Notes: generated by a model not told the origin, from the sequence alone. DNA of 64,000 bases from Priestia endophytica DSM 13796 (GCF_900115845.1 NZ_FOXX01000001.1:248001-312000), one strand, 5' to 3'. Positions 35,999 through 47,632 are shown, counted from the first letter of the stretch. Made by a program: numbers and translations.

Positions 35999-36547
35999 TT
36001 ATTGACTTTCTTCATATTTTTTTAAGTAGTCTGTTAGACGATAAAATTCCTCTTTGTCTCCTTCATCCAGAGCTTTATCGATAAGCTCCATAATTTTCGC
36101 TTTATGGAAAGACTTAATGGAATCGTCTAACATTTTTTCAGCAAGCAACCGATCTTTTTCGTTTACTTCTAGGTTTTTAGGAATGTAAGGATTATCTTCT
36201 AAAACAGCAACATACTGTGGTGAGAGATACGATGAGCGAAAGTTTAGCTGAATGTAAATATCTTCATCCCTGTTCAAACGAATATCATGAAATGATTTTT
36301 CCGCATCTGTTGTCATAACGTTCTCTTTGTAGAATCGAAATGACGGATCGTCAACACAATGTGTTGACATAATTAATCCTCGAGGACAAAACTGAGCTTT
36401 CTCTACAAAATGAACTTTCTTCATTAGTTGATCATGGCTCATTAAATAATTCAAAATCCAAACGCACTCACGTCTTTTTAATTGATAATTTGTTAAAAAC
36501 CAGCGAATAAATTCTTTCTTTTCATCTATAGATACTGGGATCGCCAT
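35999..36547 (-). CDS. ypiB: UPF0302 protein YpiB
   Basis: A 182-residue protein of the UPF0302/YpiB family. The core shows [32 protein letters not shown] and [20 protein letters not shown], and the C-terminal part is a helical segment with [17 protein letters not shown] (an IDEAL-domain-like repeat). Function unknown. It follows ypiA by 141 bases and precedes a terminator, as in the B. subtilis order ypiA-ypiB-ypiF-qcrA. Confidence 0.9.
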   Translation of the reverse strand: MAIPVSIDEKKEFIRWFLTNYQLKRRECVWILNYLMSHDQLMKKVHFVEKAQFCPRGLIMSTHCVDDPSFRFYKENVMTTDAEKSFHDIRLNRDEDIYIQLNFRSSYLSPQYVAVLEDNPYIPKNLEVNEKDRLLAEKMLDDSIKSFHKAKIMELIDKALDEGDKEEFYRLTDYLKKYEESQ

Positions 36548-36688
36548 CTACTTTCACTTCCCTCCTCTTTTTTACCAATAGAGATTTTCTCCTTTGCGTT
36601 CTATATTCCCATTCCTACAGGATAGAAAACGGGGTGATTATAGTATAATGCTTTGTCTATTACTTCAACACTACAAGGATTTTTCCCT

Positions 36689-37948
36689 TCACAAATCTTC
36701 TAATTGCCATAAGATTTCTTGTATGTCTGTTGCAGATGGGTTAATTGAGAGTATTTTTTCAAACATAGTGCGCGCTTCTCTTCTTTTTCCCTCCTCCATG
36801 AGAAACATACCGTAGTCTTCTAAGAATAAAATATCTTCTTTAAAGAAACTATATGCAGCTTCGTAAGCATTTAATGCTTTTTTGTATTCTTCTGCACCTT
36901 CGTATGCTTTAGCAAGGTCCCATTCAAAATGAGGATCGTCCTCTCCAAACTCTTTTGCATGTTCATAGTGCTCAATAACATCTTCAAATCGTTCTTGATG
37001 CAGAAGGAGTTTGGCAAGAGTTAAGAGGGCTTCTAAATAGCCAGGATCAAGAGCTAAAGCTTCACGGAAAGCTTTCTCTGCCCATTCCTCGTTTTGAAGT
37101 TTAAGAGCAATCTTTCCACTATAAAACCAAAGCTCTTTATTGAATTCATCATCTTTTATTCCTTCTTTTGCTGTTTGAAGTGCTTCTGCTAACATTTCTT
37201 CTTGCTCATATGCTTTAGCAAGTGGAAGATATACAGAATGATACTGTGGATCAAGTTCTTTTAGTTCTGTTAGCCTTGCAATTGCTGTTGTATGCTGACC
37301 TGCTTGATAAGCTGTTACTCCATATTCAAACAAAATATTAATTTCAAGCTTATTCTCGAGTGCTTTCTCATAATGTGGAAGTGCTTCTTCAAACTGACCA
37401 AGACCGCTGAGTGATTCAGCTAAACGATGGTGTAAGTTTGTTCCATTGAAGTCCTCTTCTGTCTTCAGCAATTTTTTATAGTACTTTTGTGCATTTTTAA
37501 ATTCTCCTTGACTAAGAAAGAATTCGCCAAGCGCAAAGTCGATGACAGGTTCATCAGGCAAAAGCTCTTTTGCATTAAGCAATTTAGCTTCTGCTACTTC
37601 AGGAAGACCTTGCATCTCATATAAATCAGCCATTAAAAGCAAGGCTTGAGCATAAACCGGATGACTGTGTGAAATCTTCTCTAATGTTTCAAGTGCTTTC
37701 TCTTCCTGTTCTACATCAATATAAAGCTCTGCTTTAATAACAAGAAGCTCTGCTTCATTTGGATAAAGCTCCAGCAGCTTGTCTGCCATTGCAAGCGCTT
37801 CATCAATCAGACCCCACTGTTGAAAATATTCGAGAATGAGAAGTTTCTCGTCATCTGCCACAACATCTTTTATTTCGTTGATAAGTTTTAAACCTTTTTC
37901 AACTTCATTGCTTTCAATATATTTTATGGCTTGTTCAAGCTCTGTCAT
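36689..37948 (-). CDS. ypiA: TPR repeat protein YpiA
   Basis: A 419-residue all-helical protein made of about a dozen tetratricopeptide repeats, recognisable from repeated patterns such as A..Y.KAL and L.P..AL (for example FEEALPHYEKALENKLE and AFREALALDPGYLEALLTL). No signal peptide or membrane segment. It probably binds partner proteins; none can be named from sequence. AAGGAG precedes the ATG. It lies downstream of aroA, separated by the supraoperon terminator. Confidence 0.9.
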   Translation of the reverse strand: MTELEQAIKYIESNEVEKGLKLINEIKDVVADDEKLLILEYFQQWGLIDEALAMADKLLELYPNEAELLVIKAELYIDVEQEEKALETLEKISHSHPVYAQALLLMADLYEMQGLPEVAEAKLLNAKELLPDEPVIDFALGEFFLSQGEFKNAQKYYKKLLKTEEDFNGTNLHHRLAESLSGLGQFEEALPHYEKALENKLEINILFEYGVTAYQAGQHTTAIARLTELKELDPQYHSVYLPLAKAYEQEEMLAEALQTAKEGIKDDEFNKELWFYSGKIALKLQNEEWAEKAFREALALDPGYLEALLTLAKLLLHQERFEDVIEHYEHAKEFGEDDPHFEWDLAKAYEGAEEYKKALNAYEAAYSFFKEDILFLEDYGMFLMEEGKRREARTMFEKILSINPSATDIQEILWQLEDL

Positions 37949-38052
37949 ATATAATCTCCTTTTACATCCTTCTTACTTTTATCTAGTATACTCCATGATA
38001 AAGGACAATGAAAAATGTTTCAAATAATCTACTCGGTTTTAGGCAACAGAAA

Positions 38053-38076
38053 GAGAGAACCAGAAATGGTTCTCTC
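38053..38076 (-). terminator. Hairpin after aroA, end of the trp supraoperon
   Basis: A perfect 10-bp stem (GAGAGAACCA with TGGTTCTCTC) and a 4-base loop lie three bases after the aroA stop. The following minus-strand sequence TTTCTGTTG is only moderately T-rich. Confidence 0.65.
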
Positions 38077-38079
38077 CTG

Positions 38080-39366
38080 TTAGCGTGACAGTTTTGCTAA
38101 ATGTTCAAAGAAAGTTGGGTACGAAACGCTAATTGCTTCTGCACGCTCTAGCTCTACATTTGAAGAAGTAATAAGAGATGCAACAGCAAGCATCATACCA
38201 ATGCGATGGTCACCATGACTATCAACATTTCCTCCATGCAATGGAGTGCCTCCTTTAATAATCATTCCATCTTCTGTTGGTGTAATATCTGCTCCAAGTT
38301 TATTTAGTTCAGTTGCAACAGTAGAAATACGGTCTGTTTCTTTTACACGCAGCTCTGCTGCATCTTTAATAATTGTCTCTCCTTCCGCTTGTGTTGCAAG
38401 AAGAGCAATAATCGGAATTTCATCAATAAGGCGTGGAATTAAGTCTCCCCTAATTTCTGTTCCTTTAATATCAGACGTTTCTACAACGAAATCACCAACA
38501 GGTTCTCCGTTTTCAATACGCTCCGTTTCAATTTTGTATTTAACATTCATCATATCTAATACATCAACAATACCTGTGCGGGTTGGATTCAATCCAACGT
38601 TTTGAAGGCGAATACGACTGTTTGGTACAATCGCTCCTGCAACAAGGAAAAACGCAGCAGATGAAATGTCACCAGGCACGTTTACTGTTGTTCCTTTTAA
38701 CGTTTGTCCACCTTGAACAGAAGCACTCGTTTCATCGCTTTCTACTTCTACTCCAAAAGCGCCAAGCATTCTTTCTGTATGATCACGTGATTTATGAGGT
38801 TCTTTTACCGTTGTTTTTCCTTCTGCATTAATGCCTGCTAAAAGAATAGAAGATTTAATTTGAGCACTTGCAACAGGCGATTCATATGTAATCCCTTTTA
38901 ATGCATGCCCACGCACAGCAAGCGGCGTATATTGGCCATTTTCACGTCCATCAATTTTTGCTCCCATTAAGCGAAGCGGAACAGTTACACGAGCCATTGG
39001 GCGTTTAGCAATCGAGTCGTCTCCAATAAGGCAGCTGTGAAAGTCTGTTCCAGCTAGAAGACCTAGAATAAGTCTTGTTGTTGTGCCAGAGTTTCCAACA
39101 TCAAGAAGCTGACTTGGTTCTTTTAAACCTTTAAAACCGCGTCCGTTGATTTCAACAACATCTTCTGTACGAGTAATTTCAACGCCCATCGCTCGAAAAC
39201 ATTCAATTGTGCTTAGGCAATCTTCTCCTTCTAAAAAGTTATGAACCGTTGTTTTTCCTTCTGCAATAGAACCAAACATTACGGCTCTGTGCGAAATTGA
39301 TTTATCGCCAGGGATGGCAATTTCCCCTTTTAAACTTACTTTCTGACTTTCCAACACTTTCGTCAT
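38080..39366 (-). CDS. aroA: 3-phosphoshikimate 1-carboxyvinyltransferase (EPSP synthase; aroE in B. subtilis naming)
   Basis: EPSP synthase joins shikimate-3-phosphate and phosphoenolpyruvate in the shikimate pathway. The first motif is [18 protein letters not shown] (about 19-36), the PEP loop is [19 protein letters not shown], and RVKETDRI and GDHRIGMML lie in the second half. The loop GNSGTTTR and RPMARVT resemble the class II enzymes of Gram-positives rather than the class I LGNAGTAMR form; tolerance to inhibitors cannot be deduced with certainty. Length 428 matches B. subtilis. It is the last gene of trpEDCFBA-hisC-tyrA-aroA, 29 bases after tyrA. Confidence 0.96.
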   Translation of the reverse strand: MTKVLESQKVSLKGEIAIPGDKSISHRAVMFGSIAEGKTTVHNFLEGEDCLSTIECFRAMGVEITRTEDVVEINGRGFKGLKEPSQLLDVGNSGTTTRLILGLLAGTDFHSCLIGDDSIAKRPMARVTVPLRLMGAKIDGRENGQYTPLAVRGHALKGITYESPVASAQIKSSILLAGINAEGKTTVKEPHKSRDHTERMLGAFGVEVESDETSASVQGGQTLKGTTVNVPGDISSAAFFLVAGAIVPNSRIRLQNVGLNPTRTGIVDVLDMMNVKYKIETERIENGEPVGDFVVETSDIKGTEIRGDLIPRLIDEIPIIALLATQAEGETIIKDAAELRVKETDRISTVATELNKLGADITPTEDGMIIKGGTPLHGGNVDSHGDHRIGMMLAVASLITSSNVELERAEAISVSYPTFFEHLAKLSR

Positions 39367-39395
39367 TTTTTATTCACCTGCTCCTTTTTTCTATT

Positions 39396-40499
39396 TTAAG
39401 ATGGAATAAATGTTCCATACCCATGACTTTCTAAACATATTCTAGCCTTTTCACGATCTTCTTCTTTTTGAAGACTAAGACGAAGCACTCCATAAATATC
39501 TTCACGTGTTTCTAAAATGCGTAGATTTGTAATACTGATTCTTTCTTCTGCTAAGTAGCCTGTTACTTCTGAAATAATCCCTGGATAGTCTGGCACGTCC
39601 ACATACAAATCGTAAAAAGAAGGAATCGCTCCTTTTTCTTTTACAGGAAGACCATCTCGAAAGTTTTTAGCTTCTTCGAAATAATTAAATATCCCTTCTG
39701 CATCAAGCGAACGTACCATTTCTTTAATTTCTTCCATTTCTAATGCCCACTCATCAAAAAGTTCAAGCATTGATTGTTGATTATGAATTAAAATATCTCG
39801 CCACATAACAGGACTGCTTGAAGCAATACGCGTAATATCTCGGAAACCTCCTGCCGCAAGCTTTGAGGTTAACTCATTTTGCTTTTTATATTTTTTAGCT
39901 TGATGAACAAGACTTGCCGCAATAATATGAGGGAAATGACTAATAACTCCTGCTACTCTATCATGCTCAGAAGGCGTCATTTCGATAAGCTGTGCCTTTG
40001 TTCCTTGAAGAAGCTGTTTAAGCTCGCTAACCTTCTCCTCTGGCGTATGTTCAGAAGGAGTTAAAATATAATAAGCATTTTCAAACAAATGAACCTTTGC
40101 CGCAGCTACGCCACTTTTGTGAGATCCAGCCATTGGATGCCCTCCAATAAAGTGAACGTCTTGATGTGCAAAAATGTTCGCTGTCTCAACGATTTTTGTT
40201 TTTGTGCTTCCGACATCTGTAATAATAACGCCTTTTTTCAGTTTTAAAGAAGCAAGTTTCTCACATAAGGCAACAGCATGTGTAACAGGTACCGCAATAA
40301 TAATAATGTCTGCTTTTTCACATGCACACTCAATAGAAGAAGCTTCCTCATCAATAACACCTAGTGATTTGGCAAGATGAAGCTGATCTTGGTTTATATC
40401 ATATCCAATCATATGTACGCTTTCTTGCGTTTCTCTCATGTTTAAAGAAAGTGAACCACCTATCAAACCTAGTCCAATGACAGCAATATTTCTTGTCAT
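39396..40499 (-). CDS. tyrA: Prephenate dehydrogenase with ACT domain
   Basis: TyrA oxidises prephenate to 4-hydroxyphenylpyruvate for tyrosine. The NAD motif is VIGLGLIGGSLSLNM (about 7-21), the catalytic region contains GGHPMAGSHKSGVAAA, and the C-terminal ACT domain (about 295-367) reads LYVDVPDYPGIISEVTGYL, which implies allosteric control by an aromatic amino acid. I use the ATG at 40497-40499, six bases after GAGGTG; a GTG three codons earlier overlaps that site. It lies between hisC and aroA in the supraoperon. Confidence 0.95.
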   Translation of the reverse strand: MTRNIAVIGLGLIGGSLSLNMRETQESVHMIGYDINQDQLHLAKSLGVIDEEASSIECACEKADIIIIAVPVTHAVALCEKLASLKLKKGVIITDVGSTKTKIVETANIFAHQDVHFIGGHPMAGSHKSGVAAAKVHLFENAYYILTPSEHTPEEKVSELKQLLQGTKAQLIEMTPSEHDRVAGVISHFPHIIAASLVHQAKKYKKQNELTSKLAAGGFRDITRIASSSPVMWRDILIHNQQSMLELFDEWALEMEEIKEMVRSLDAEGIFNYFEEAKNFRDGLPVKEKGAIPSFYDLYVDVPDYPGIISEVTGYLAEERISITNLRILETREDIYGVLRLSLQKEEDREKARICLESHGYGTFIPS

Positions 40500-40605
40500 G
40501 TTTTCCACCTCATTAATACTAAAACTTTGTCCCTATATTTTAAGCCAAGATGAAGCCCACGTCTATGTGTGCCTCATCTTGGCCTTTCATTTTCATCTTT
40601 ATACG

Positions 40606-41709
40606 TTAGCTCTGCACTGCATGTTCTTGTAAGAAAGTATGAAGATGTCCCAAGATTTCCTTATTCTCCTCTTCTGATCCAACTGTAATACGAATAGAAG
40701 TTGGGAAACCAAGCGCATTTCCTGATCGAATGATAATACCTTTTTGAAGAAGATAGTTAAAAATAGCATCTCCTTCATAATGTTTAAAATCAATCAAAAT
40801 AAAGTTGGTTTCTGAAGGATAATAAGAAAGCTTGTGCTCTTCACAGAAATTATAATATTGCTGAAGACCTTTTGTATTTTTCTGTCGGCATTCTTCGATA
40901 AATGCTTGATCTTCAATTGAAGCGCAAGCAGCTGCCTGTGCTAAACGGCTTGTATTAAAAGGCTCGCGCGCAGGCTCGATCTTTTGTAAAAGCTCCGTAT
41001 TCGCTACTCCGTACCCGACGCGAAGGGCCGCAAGTCCGTAAGCTTTTGAAAACGTACGAAGGATAATTAAATTTTTATACTGACTTAAAAGTGGAATGGT
41101 TTCCGGATAGTCCAATGCTGTTGCATACTCATAGTATGCTTCATCAATGGCTACAAGCGTTGTCTCTGGGACGCGCTGTAAAAAAGCGTGCAAACGATCT
41201 TTATTAACATACGTTCCAGTCGGATTATTTGGACTGCAAATCCACACAATTCGTGTTTTACCATCAATAGATTCAAGCATTTTATCTAAATCATGCTGGC
41301 CGTCAACAAGGGGGACTTCTCGAATTTCGGCTCCCTCAATTACGGCATTATGCTTGTATTGAGAAAAGGTAGGCGTCGCCATCACTGTATTTGTATCTTT
41401 TGTTAAAAGTGAACGACAAAGAACTTGAATTACTTCATCTGAACCATTTCCAAACAAAAGCTCTGTTTCTTTAACATTCAAGAAGTTTGCTACTGCTGTA
41501 CGAAGCTCGCTCGCATAGCCATCTGGATAAAGCGTTAACTTTGAAGCTTCCTGTTTAATAGCTTCAACAGCTTTCGGTGAAGAACCATATGGGTTCTCAT
41601 TTGATGCTAGTTTAATAACTTTCTCTAATCCAAATTCTTTTTTCACTTCCTCAATCGGTTTTCCCGGCTTATAAGGAGTTAGTGAAAGAAGCTGTTTTTT
41701 GACTTCCAC
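40606..41709 (-). CDS. hisC: Histidinol-phosphate aminotransferase HisC
   Basis: A PLP-dependent class I/II aminotransferase. In B. subtilis this trp-linked enzyme serves both histidine synthesis and the last step of tyrosine and phenylalanine synthesis. The Lys that binds PLP is in [16 protein letters not shown] (about 222-237), and [16 protein letters not shown] and REPFNTSRL are conserved. Length 367 (360 in B. subtilis). Start is GTG, eight bases after GAGGTG, and only five bases after the trpA stop, so translation is probably coupled. Confidence 0.95.
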   Translation of the reverse strand: MEVKKQLLSLTPYKPGKPIEEVKKEFGLEKVIKLASNENPYGSSPKAVEAIKQEASKLTLYPDGYASELRTAVANFLNVKETELLFGNGSDEVIQVLCRSLLTKDTNTVMATPTFSQYKHNAVIEGAEIREVPLVDGQHDLDKMLESIDGKTRIVWICSPNNPTGTYVNKDRLHAFLQRVPETTLVAIDEAYYEYATALDYPETIPLLSQYKNLIILRTFSKAYGLAALRVGYGVANTELLQKIEPAREPFNTSRLAQAAACASIEDQAFIEECRQKNTKGLQQYYNFCEEHKLSYYPSETNFILIDFKHYEGDAIFNYLLQKGIIIRSGNALGFPTSIRITVGSEEENKEILGHLHTFLQEHAVQS

Positions 41710-41714
41710 GCTTT

Positions 41715-42533
41715 TTACACCTCACAAAGTGATATAGGAGAGATAATCTCTTCAATATAATTCTCAATAGTTGTTAAGGCTTCTCTCTTCTCCTCTTTGC
41801 TCCCTTTTAAAGCATCTTCTAGCTCTCCTACTTTGTGAACAAGTGCACTTCCAATAACAATTCCATCGCTATGATCAATAAGCAATTGCACTTGGTCTGC
41901 TTTAGAAATGCCAAACCCAACTGCTACAGGGACCGTTGCGTATCGTTGCACTTCATCTAAGAACTCATGCACATTTTCAGGAAGCTTATCTCGCACACCT
42001 GTTACACCAAGAGAAGATACGCAGTACAAAAATCCATCAGCAGATGCTGCGATTTTTTGAATGCGATCTTTGGATGTTGGAGCAACCATAGAAATAAGAG
42101 CTACTTCATTCTCTTTTGATAGAGAACGAAGCTCTTCACTTTCTTCATATGGAAGATCTGGGAGAAGAAAACCATCAACTTGATTTTGTCGCATTAAAGC
42201 GAAAAAGTTTTTGTACCCCAATTGTAACACAGGATTAAAATAGGTAAAGAGGATAATCGGAATTTCAACGCCTCTTTCCCTCATTTTTGATACAAGTTTG
42301 ATCGCTTTTGTAATAGTCATTCCTGATTTTAACGCTCTGCTTGAAGCGGCCTGAATCACAGGTCCATCTGCAAGAGGATCTGAGTATGGAACGCCAAGTT
42401 CGAGCACTGAAGCTCCTACTTTCTGGAGACTGTATGCTAACTCAACTGTCACTTCTTCTGTAGGATCTCCTGCTGTAATAAAAGGAATAAATAATTTTTT
42501 ATGCTTTGGTAGTCTCTCTTTGAACGTGCTCAT
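41715..42533 (-). CDS. trpA: Tryptophan synthase alpha chain
   Basis: TrpA cleaves indole-3-glycerol phosphate and passes indole to TrpB. It is a TIM barrel with [13 protein letters not shown] (about 16-28), the catalytic Glu in [14 protein letters not shown] (about 46-59) and the phosphate loop [12 protein letters not shown]. Length 272 fits (267 in B. subtilis). It starts 35 bases inside the 3' end of trpB, an overlap typical of the Bacillus trp operon that couples the two subunits. Confidence 0.97.
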   Translation of the reverse strand: MSTFKERLPKHKKLFIPFITAGDPTEEVTVELAYSLQKVGASVLELGVPYSDPLADGPVIQAASSRALKSGMTITKAIKLVSKMRERGVEIPIILFTYFNPVLQLGYKNFFALMRQNQVDGFLLPDLPYEESEELRSLSKENEVALISMVAPTSKDRIQKIAASADGFLYCVSSLGVTGVRDKLPENVHEFLDEVQRYATVPVAVGFGISKADQVQLLIDHSDGIVIGSALVHKVGELEDALKGSKEEKREALTTIENYIEEIISPISLCEV

Positions 42534-43731
42534 TGTCCATTTCCTCCTCTAGTAAACGAATTAGTGAATTTACATCTTTGTCACCACGGCCTGATAAACA
42601 TACAAGAATGGTTTCATCCTTTGATTTTAAAGGAGCAAGCCTGAAAGCTTCAGCAAGCGCGTGTGATGATTCAATAGCAGGCATAATGCCTTCTGTTTTA
42701 GTTAAAAGTGTAAATGCATCAAGTGCTTCACGATCTGTTGCACTTTTATATTCGACTCTTTTGATGCTTGAAAGCAATGCGTGTTCTGGTCCAACACCAG
42801 GATAGTCGAGCCCAGCTGAAATGGAATATGGTTCTGTAATTTGACCGTGCTCGTCCTGCAGTAAGTTTGTGAGTGTGCCGTGTAAAACCCCTTTGCTTCC
42901 ACGAGCCATCTTAGCTGAGTGAAGACCTGAATCAAGCCCTTTTCCACCTGCTTCAACTCCAATTAATTTAACGTCTTCATCGCCGATAAAGTCGTAGAAC
43001 ATTCCAATTGCATTACTTCCGCCTCCAACACACGCAATCACAGTATGAGGCAAACGCCCTTCTTTTTCTAGAAACTGCTTTTTCGCTTCAATACCGATAA
43101 TCTTCTGAAAGTCACGAACCATTTTTGGATAAGGATGTGGTCCTGTTGCAGAGCCAAGTAAATAAAAGTGGTCTTCACAATGTGAAACCCAGAAACGGAT
43201 AGCTTCACTTGTCGCATCTTTCAGCGTCTTTGTTCCTGAAGAAACGGGAATAACTTCTGCGCCAAGAAGCTTCATTCTGAATACGTTCAGCTTTTGACGT
43301 TCAATGTCTTCCTCACCCATGAACACTTTACATTCCATGCCAAACTTAGCTGCAACTGTTGCTGTAGCAACGCCGTGCTGTCCTGCACCTGTCTCTGCAA
43401 TAAGCTTTGTTTTCCCCATATACTTTGCAAGCAGTGCTTGACCAAGCGCATTATTAATTTTATGTGCTCCTGTATGATTCAAATCCTCACGCTTTAAATA
43501 GATTTTAGCTCCACCAAGCTTTTTAGTCACTTGATCTGCATACGTAAGAGCCGTTGGGCGACCTGAATATTCTTTTAACAAATTCGCATATTCTTCTTTG
43601 AAATTTTGATCTTCCATTGCTTTATTTAATGCTTCTTCAAGTTGCTCAAGAGGGTACATTAATGTTTCAGGTACATATTTCCCTCCATATTCTCCAAATC
43701 GGCCAAAACTGTCTGGGTAGCTATATTTCAT
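42499..43731 (-). CDS. trpB: Tryptophan synthase beta chain
   Basis: TrpB condenses indole and serine to tryptophan with [17 protein letters not shown] near the start, the PLP Lys in HTGAHKINN (Lys91), the ammonium/substrate loop ETGAGQHG and the glycine-rich [10 protein letters not shown] are all present. It is 410 residues (400 in B. subtilis). Its start overlaps the trpF end by 11 bases and its end overlaps trpA by 35 bases. Confidence 0.98.
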   Translation of the reverse strand: MKYSYPDSFGRFGEYGGKYVPETLMYPLEQLEEALNKAMEDQNFKEEYANLLKEYSGRPTALTYADQVTKKLGGAKIYLKREDLNHTGAHKINNALGQALLAKYMGKTKLIAETGAGQHGVATATVAAKFGMECKVFMGEEDIERQKLNVFRMKLLGAEVIPVSSGTKTLKDATSEAIRFWVSHCEDHFYLLGSATGPHPYPKMVRDFQKIIGIEAKKQFLEKEGRLPHTVIACVGGGSNAIGMFYDFIGDEDVKLIGVEAGGKGLDSGLHSAKMARGSKGVLHGTLTNLLQDEHGQITEPYSISAGLDYPGVGPEHALLSSIKRVEYKSATDREALDAFTLLTKTEGIMPAIESSHALAEAFRLAPLKSKDETILVCLSGRGDKDVNSLIRLLEEEMDNEHVQRETTKA

Positions 43732-44347
43732 TGTGCATCTTCCTTTCTAATTCACTGATCAATGTTTTCGTTTTTTTTCCGTTCTCTTCAATCCCACTTG
43801 AGATATCAACAGCTTGTGGGCTATATGTTAAAAGATCTTCAATATTTCCCGGGCCGATTCCTCCCGCGATAAAGCACAGTTTTTGCAAATCCTCTGCCTT
43901 ATTGGTATATTTCGGAACAACGCTCCAGTCAAACGTTGTTCCCGTTCCGCCAAATGAACCTTTTACTTTTGTATCGATTACAAATCCGTCTACAACCTCG
44001 CTGTACAATATCATGTTCTCTTCGGTGTCTGTATCATGAGGTAAAGCTTTCCATACATCTTTCCCTGTTGCCTCTTTTAAGCGAAAAAGGTCTTCCTTCG
44101 TTTCTTCTCCATGACATTGAACAACATCAAGTTTTGCTCTTTTCACTACTTTTTCGATTATGCTTAACTGTTCATTTACGAAAACACCTACTCTTTTTTT
44201 AGAAGAAACAGCCCATTTTCCAACATCTTCCGGTGAGACATAACGTTTACTTTTAGAAGTAAAAATAAACCCAACGTAATCACACATGCTTTCTGTTACA
44301 AGCTTCCACTCTCTATCATTCTTAACTCCACAATACTTAATTTTCAT
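43721..44347 (-). CDS. trpF: Phosphoribosylanthranilate isomerase
   Basis: TrpF carries out the Amadori rearrangement of phosphoribosylanthranilate. A TIM barrel with IKYCGVKN (catalytic Cys), [15 protein letters not shown] and the C-terminal [11 protein letters not shown] phosphate site. I take the ATG at 44345-44347, which overlaps the trpC stop (ATGAAAATTAA), giving 208 residues; the frame extends five codons upstream without support. It is a separate gene here, not fused to trpC as in enteric bacteria. Confidence 0.95.
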   Translation of the reverse strand: MKIKYCGVKNDREWKLVTESMCDYVGFIFTSKSKRYVSPEDVGKWAVSSKKRVGVFVNEQLSIIEKVVKRAKLDVVQCHGEETKEDLFRLKEATGKDVWKALPHDTDTEENMILYSEVVDGFVIDTKVKGSFGGTGTTFDWSVVPKYTNKAEDLQKLCFIAGGIGPGNIEDLLTYSPQAVDISSGIEENGKKTKTLISELERKMHNEI

Positions 44348-45104
44348 AAACTTCTTCACCAAATAAATTATAAATAGCTGTAGTTTGATCTTCTTGACGC
44401 ATTAATGATTCACCTACAAGAATGGCATTTGCGCCCGCTTTTTTTACGGTTTGCACATCTTCATAAGTAAAAATCCCACTTTCACTTACCATCAGACTTT
44501 CTTTAGGAACAAACTGACTGATTTCCTCTGTTTGCTGAAGCGTTGTTTGAAAAGTGTGTAAATTACGGTTGTTAATCCCTATAATTTCTGGTGTGAAAAT
44601 CGTTAAAATGCCTTGAAGTACTTCTCTGCTATGTACTTCGACTAAGCAATCTAAATGAAGTTCCTTTGCCTGTAAGTACAATTCATGCAGTTTTTCTGGC
44701 CTCATCGCCTCTCCAATGAGTAAAATAGCGTCTGCTCCAATACGAGCGCTTTGCTCTACTTGCAGAGAATCGATAATAAAGTCTTTTCGAAGAACAGGAA
44801 TGGAGACTTCCTTCTTAATGTTTGTAAGATACGTATGATGACCTTTAAAATACGGTTCATCTGTTAAGACAGATAAAGCATTTGCCCCTCCATTCACATA
44901 TTGCTTTGCAATCTGGACAGGATTGAAATTTTCTTTAATCAGTCCTTTTGAAGGGGAAGCTTTTTTCACTTCAGCGATCAATGAGACAGGACGTGCTTTA
45001 TTTTGTAACGCTTGATAAAATGAAATCTTTTGAACATCCTCTTGCTGTCCTAACTGTATTTCTTTTAGCTCTTCTCGTTTTGTTTGTAAAATTTTCTCAA
45101 GCAT
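44337..45104 (-). CDS. trpC: Indole-3-glycerol phosphate synthase
   Basis: TrpC closes the indole ring from carboxyphenylaminodeoxyribulose phosphate. TIM barrel with [15 protein letters not shown] (about 42-56), [24 protein letters not shown] and SESGIFT near the end, with the catalytic Lys and Glu residues in these motifs. Length 255 (250 in B. subtilis). GAGGTG, seven bases before the ATG, is itself part of the trpD C-terminal codons, so trpD and trpC overlap by 8 bases. Confidence 0.97.
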   Translation of the reverse strand: MLEKILQTKREELKEIQLGQQEDVQKISFYQALQNKARPVSLIAEVKKASPSKGLIKENFNPVQIAKQYVNGGANALSVLTDEPYFKGHHTYLTNIKKEVSIPVLRKDFIIDSLQVEQSARIGADAILLIGEAMRPEKLHELYLQAKELHLDCLVEVHSREVLQGILTIFTPEIIGINNRNLHTFQTTLQQTEEISQFVPKESLMVSESGIFTYEDVQTVKKAGANAILVGESLMRQEDQTTAIYNLFGEEVYEN

Positions 45105-46116
45105 GAAGGTTCACCTCTTTTGTCATATGTCTAAAATGTTGTTGAACAGTTTTACTTTTAATCGCTTCCTCTGTAATGCGAACTCCCTCTTCAATAGACA
45201 ACGCTTTGCCACTTACATAAAGGGCTGCTGCTGTATTTAAAACAACCGCATTTACAGCCGTTGTCGGCGCTTTGTTGGCAAAAATATCTTGAATTAATCG
45301 AGCGCTCTCTTCCGCTGTTTCTACAACAATTTCCTCCTGAGTTCCGCGTTGTAAGCCAAAATCTTCAGGTGCAATTGTATAAGTTGAAATTTGACCTTCT
45401 TTCAGCTCGACAATGTCCGTTTTCGCACATGCGCTTATTTCATCAAGGCCGTCCCTTCCTGTTACAAATAAAACATGATGGGGATTAAGCTTTTGAAGCG
45501 CTTTGGCAAGTTTTTGAGAAAGTTCAAAAGAATACACGCCAATGACTTGCTTTAAACAATTAGCAGGGTTTGCCATTGGCCCTAAAGCATTAAATACAGT
45601 CCGAAATCCAAGTTCTTTACGAATTGAAGCAACATTTTTCATTGCCGGATGATAAAAAGGAGCGAACAAAAAAGCCATGTTATAGTGTTCTAATTTTTCT
45701 TTTGCTGCTTCTTCTGTTAACCCAATATCAATACCAAGATACTCAAGCACATCAGCACTCCCGCTTTTAGAGGAAACAGCCCTATTGCCATGCTTTGCTA
45801 CTTTCACCCCCAGAGAGGAAGCGGCGATAGCGCTTGCTGTTGAAATATTAAAGGTAGAAGCTCCATCTCCTCCTGTTCCGCACGTATCAACGGCATCCTG
45901 AAACGAAGTTGAAAAAGGACGCATGTTCTCACGAAGTGCACGAACAAAGCCTGTTATTTCTTCAACCGTTTCGCCTCGATACGTTAAGATTGTTAAAAAG
46001 CTAGCAACTTGACTTTGTGATACATTTCCTTTCATAATGCCATCCATCACAAGCTGTGCTTCGCTTTCTGTTAAAAATCCACCGTTTAGACATTTCTTTA
46101 AGTATTCTTTAAACAT
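45097..46116 (-). CDS. trpD: Anthranilate phosphoribosyltransferase
   Basis: TrpD attaches phosphoribosyl pyrophosphate to anthranilate. The PRPP loop [17 protein letters not shown] (about 78-94) and [18 protein letters not shown] are diagnostic. Length 339 (338 in B. subtilis). The ribosome site AAGGAG lies within the last codons of trpE, which overlaps trpD by 8 bases. There is no glutamine amidotransferase (trpG) next to it; in Bacillus that subunit is shared with the folate operon. Confidence 0.97.
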   Translation of the reverse strand: MFKEYLKKCLNGGFLTESEAQLVMDGIMKGNVSQSQVASFLTILTYRGETVEEITGFVRALRENMRPFSTSFQDAVDTCGTGGDGASTFNISTASAIAASSLGVKVAKHGNRAVSSKSGSADVLEYLGIDIGLTEEAAKEKLEHYNMAFLFAPFYHPAMKNVASIRKELGFRTVFNALGPMANPANCLKQVIGVYSFELSQKLAKALQKLNPHHVLFVTGRDGLDEISACAKTDIVELKEGQISTYTIAPEDFGLQRGTQEEIVVETAEESARLIQDIFANKAPTTAVNAVVLNTAAALYVSGKALSIEEGVRITEEAIKSKTVQQHFRHMTKEVNLHA

Positions 46117-47629
46117 GCAACTTCGCTCCTTCTTTTCCGTAGATTTCTTCAGCTACGTTAATCGTATGAATAAGGGCGCTTGCTTTGTTTTTAGTTTCTT
46201 TATATTCAAGCTCAGGCACTGAGTCATACACAACGCCAGCTCCTGCTTGAACATATGCATTTTCGTCTTTTAGTACAATCGTGCGAATTGCAATACATGA
46301 ATCAATATTTCCATCAAAATCAATGTAAGCGACCGTTCCTGCGTACACATTTCGTGCAACAGGCTCCATTTCATTGAGTATTTGCATAGCTCTAACCTTT
46401 GGAGCTCCTGATACTGTTCCAGCCGGAAAGGCAGCAAGAAGTGCTTGAATTGGGGAATATTTACGATCAAGCTCTCCTGTAACTTTTGAAATCATGTGCA
46501 TAACGTGAGAGAATGTAACAACTTCCATTAATACTGGCGTTTGAACGCTTCCGTAGCAAGCAACGCGCCCAATGTCATTTCGGGCTAAGTCAACGAGCAT
46601 ATAGTGTTCTGCACGCTCTTTCTCATCTTGAAGCATTTCGTTTTTCAACTTTTCTTCTTCTTCTTCTGTTCGTCCTCTTCTCCTTGTGCCTGCTATTGGA
46701 TGAATTTCTAAGTGTCCGTTCACAACTTGAATAAGTCGCTCTGGAGAACTCCCGATAATTTCAGCGTCTTCTAGCTTAATATAAAACAAGTATGGCGAAG
46801 GATTAACAAGACGCAGAATGCGATAGATTTCCAATCCTGATAGAGCCGTCTTCAATTTAAAGCGCTGTGATAAAACACCTTGAAAAATATCACCGCTCCG
46901 AATATATTCTTTTAATTTTTCAACATCTTCTACAAACTTCTCTTTCGTATAGGAAGACTCAACAGAGCTAAAATCAACTTCTTTACGCTCAGCTGAAAAA
47001 ATGATTGGTTCCGCTGCGCGACAGTCCTTTTTAAGCTTTTCAACATAGAAACGAATTTTTGCTTCTCCGTTATCGTATACCTCTTTTAACTTTTCTTCAT
47101 CTCGCTCTTCATGTGTTTGAAGATAGTGAATAAGCGTCATCTTCTTATTTTTGTGATCATAAGCAGCAATTGTTTCACAAAAAGAAAAATGAACAGCAGG
47201 CATTCCTAAATCATTTTCTTTATGAACAGGAACCTTTTCAAAAAGAGATAGAGAGTCATAGCTTAAAAATCCGACGGCTCCTCCCTTAAATGGAAGCAGC
47301 ATATCTGGAATCTTTGCTTTCACATATTCTTTTGCCAATTCAAATGCTTCATTTAAACAAGTAGAACTGTTTAATTTTGTCCCATCTGATCGCTCTAAAA
47401 AGAAAGTGCCGTTCTGTTCTTTTAAATATAAAAAAGGATTAAGACCAATAAATGAATAGTTCGCCCATGGTGAGCTCTCATCACTGCTCTCAAGCAGATA
47501 AATTGCTTCTTCTCCGAGACATTGAAAAAGATCAACTGGCATAACGTTATCCATTAAAAATGTTTTTGTAATTGGGATTGTTCGATAATTTAATGATGCT
47601 TGCAAAAAAGAAGTAAAATTAGTATTCAT
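46109..47629 (-). CDS. trpE: Anthranilate synthase component I
   Basis: TrpE converts chorismate to anthranilate with ammonia from its partner TrpG/PabA. The chorismate-binding domain contains SPERLIQVVNGHLEIHPIAG, GTRRRGRT, VDLARNDIGRV and AGAGVVYDSVPELEY. Length is 506 from the ATG at 47627-47629 (515 in B. subtilis), preceded by GGAGG. The frame stays open 34 codons further through the attenuator, but the sequence there is not protein-like and is leader RNA. Expression is governed by the TRAP leader and by a hairpin covering the ribosome site. Confidence 0.97.
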   Translation of the reverse strand: MNTNFTSFLQASLNYRTIPITKTFLMDNVMPVDLFQCLGEEAIYLLESSDESSPWANYSFIGLNPFLYLKEQNGTFFLERSDGTKLNSSTCLNEAFELAKEYVKAKIPDMLLPFKGGAVGFLSYDSLSLFEKVPVHKENDLGMPAVHFSFCETIAAYDHKNKKMTLIHYLQTHEERDEEKLKEVYDNGEAKIRFYVEKLKKDCRAAEPIIFSAERKEVDFSSVESSYTKEKFVEDVEKLKEYIRSGDIFQGVLSQRFKLKTALSGLEIYRILRLVNPSPYLFYIKLEDAEIIGSSPERLIQVVNGHLEIHPIAGTRRRGRTEEEEEKLKNEMLQDEKERAEHYMLVDLARNDIGRVACYGSVQTPVLMEVVTFSHVMHMISKVTGELDRKYSPIQALLAAFPAGTVSGAPKVRAMQILNEMEPVARNVYAGTVAYIDFDGNIDSCIAIRTIVLKDENAYVQAGAGVVYDSVPELEYKETKNKASALIHTINVAEEIYGKEGAKLHV

Positions 47630-47632
47630 ATG

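Noticed and set aside
43617-44039. 140-codon plus-strand frame across trpB and trpF
   Set aside because: Antisense to the trpB/trpF overlap with no start signal.
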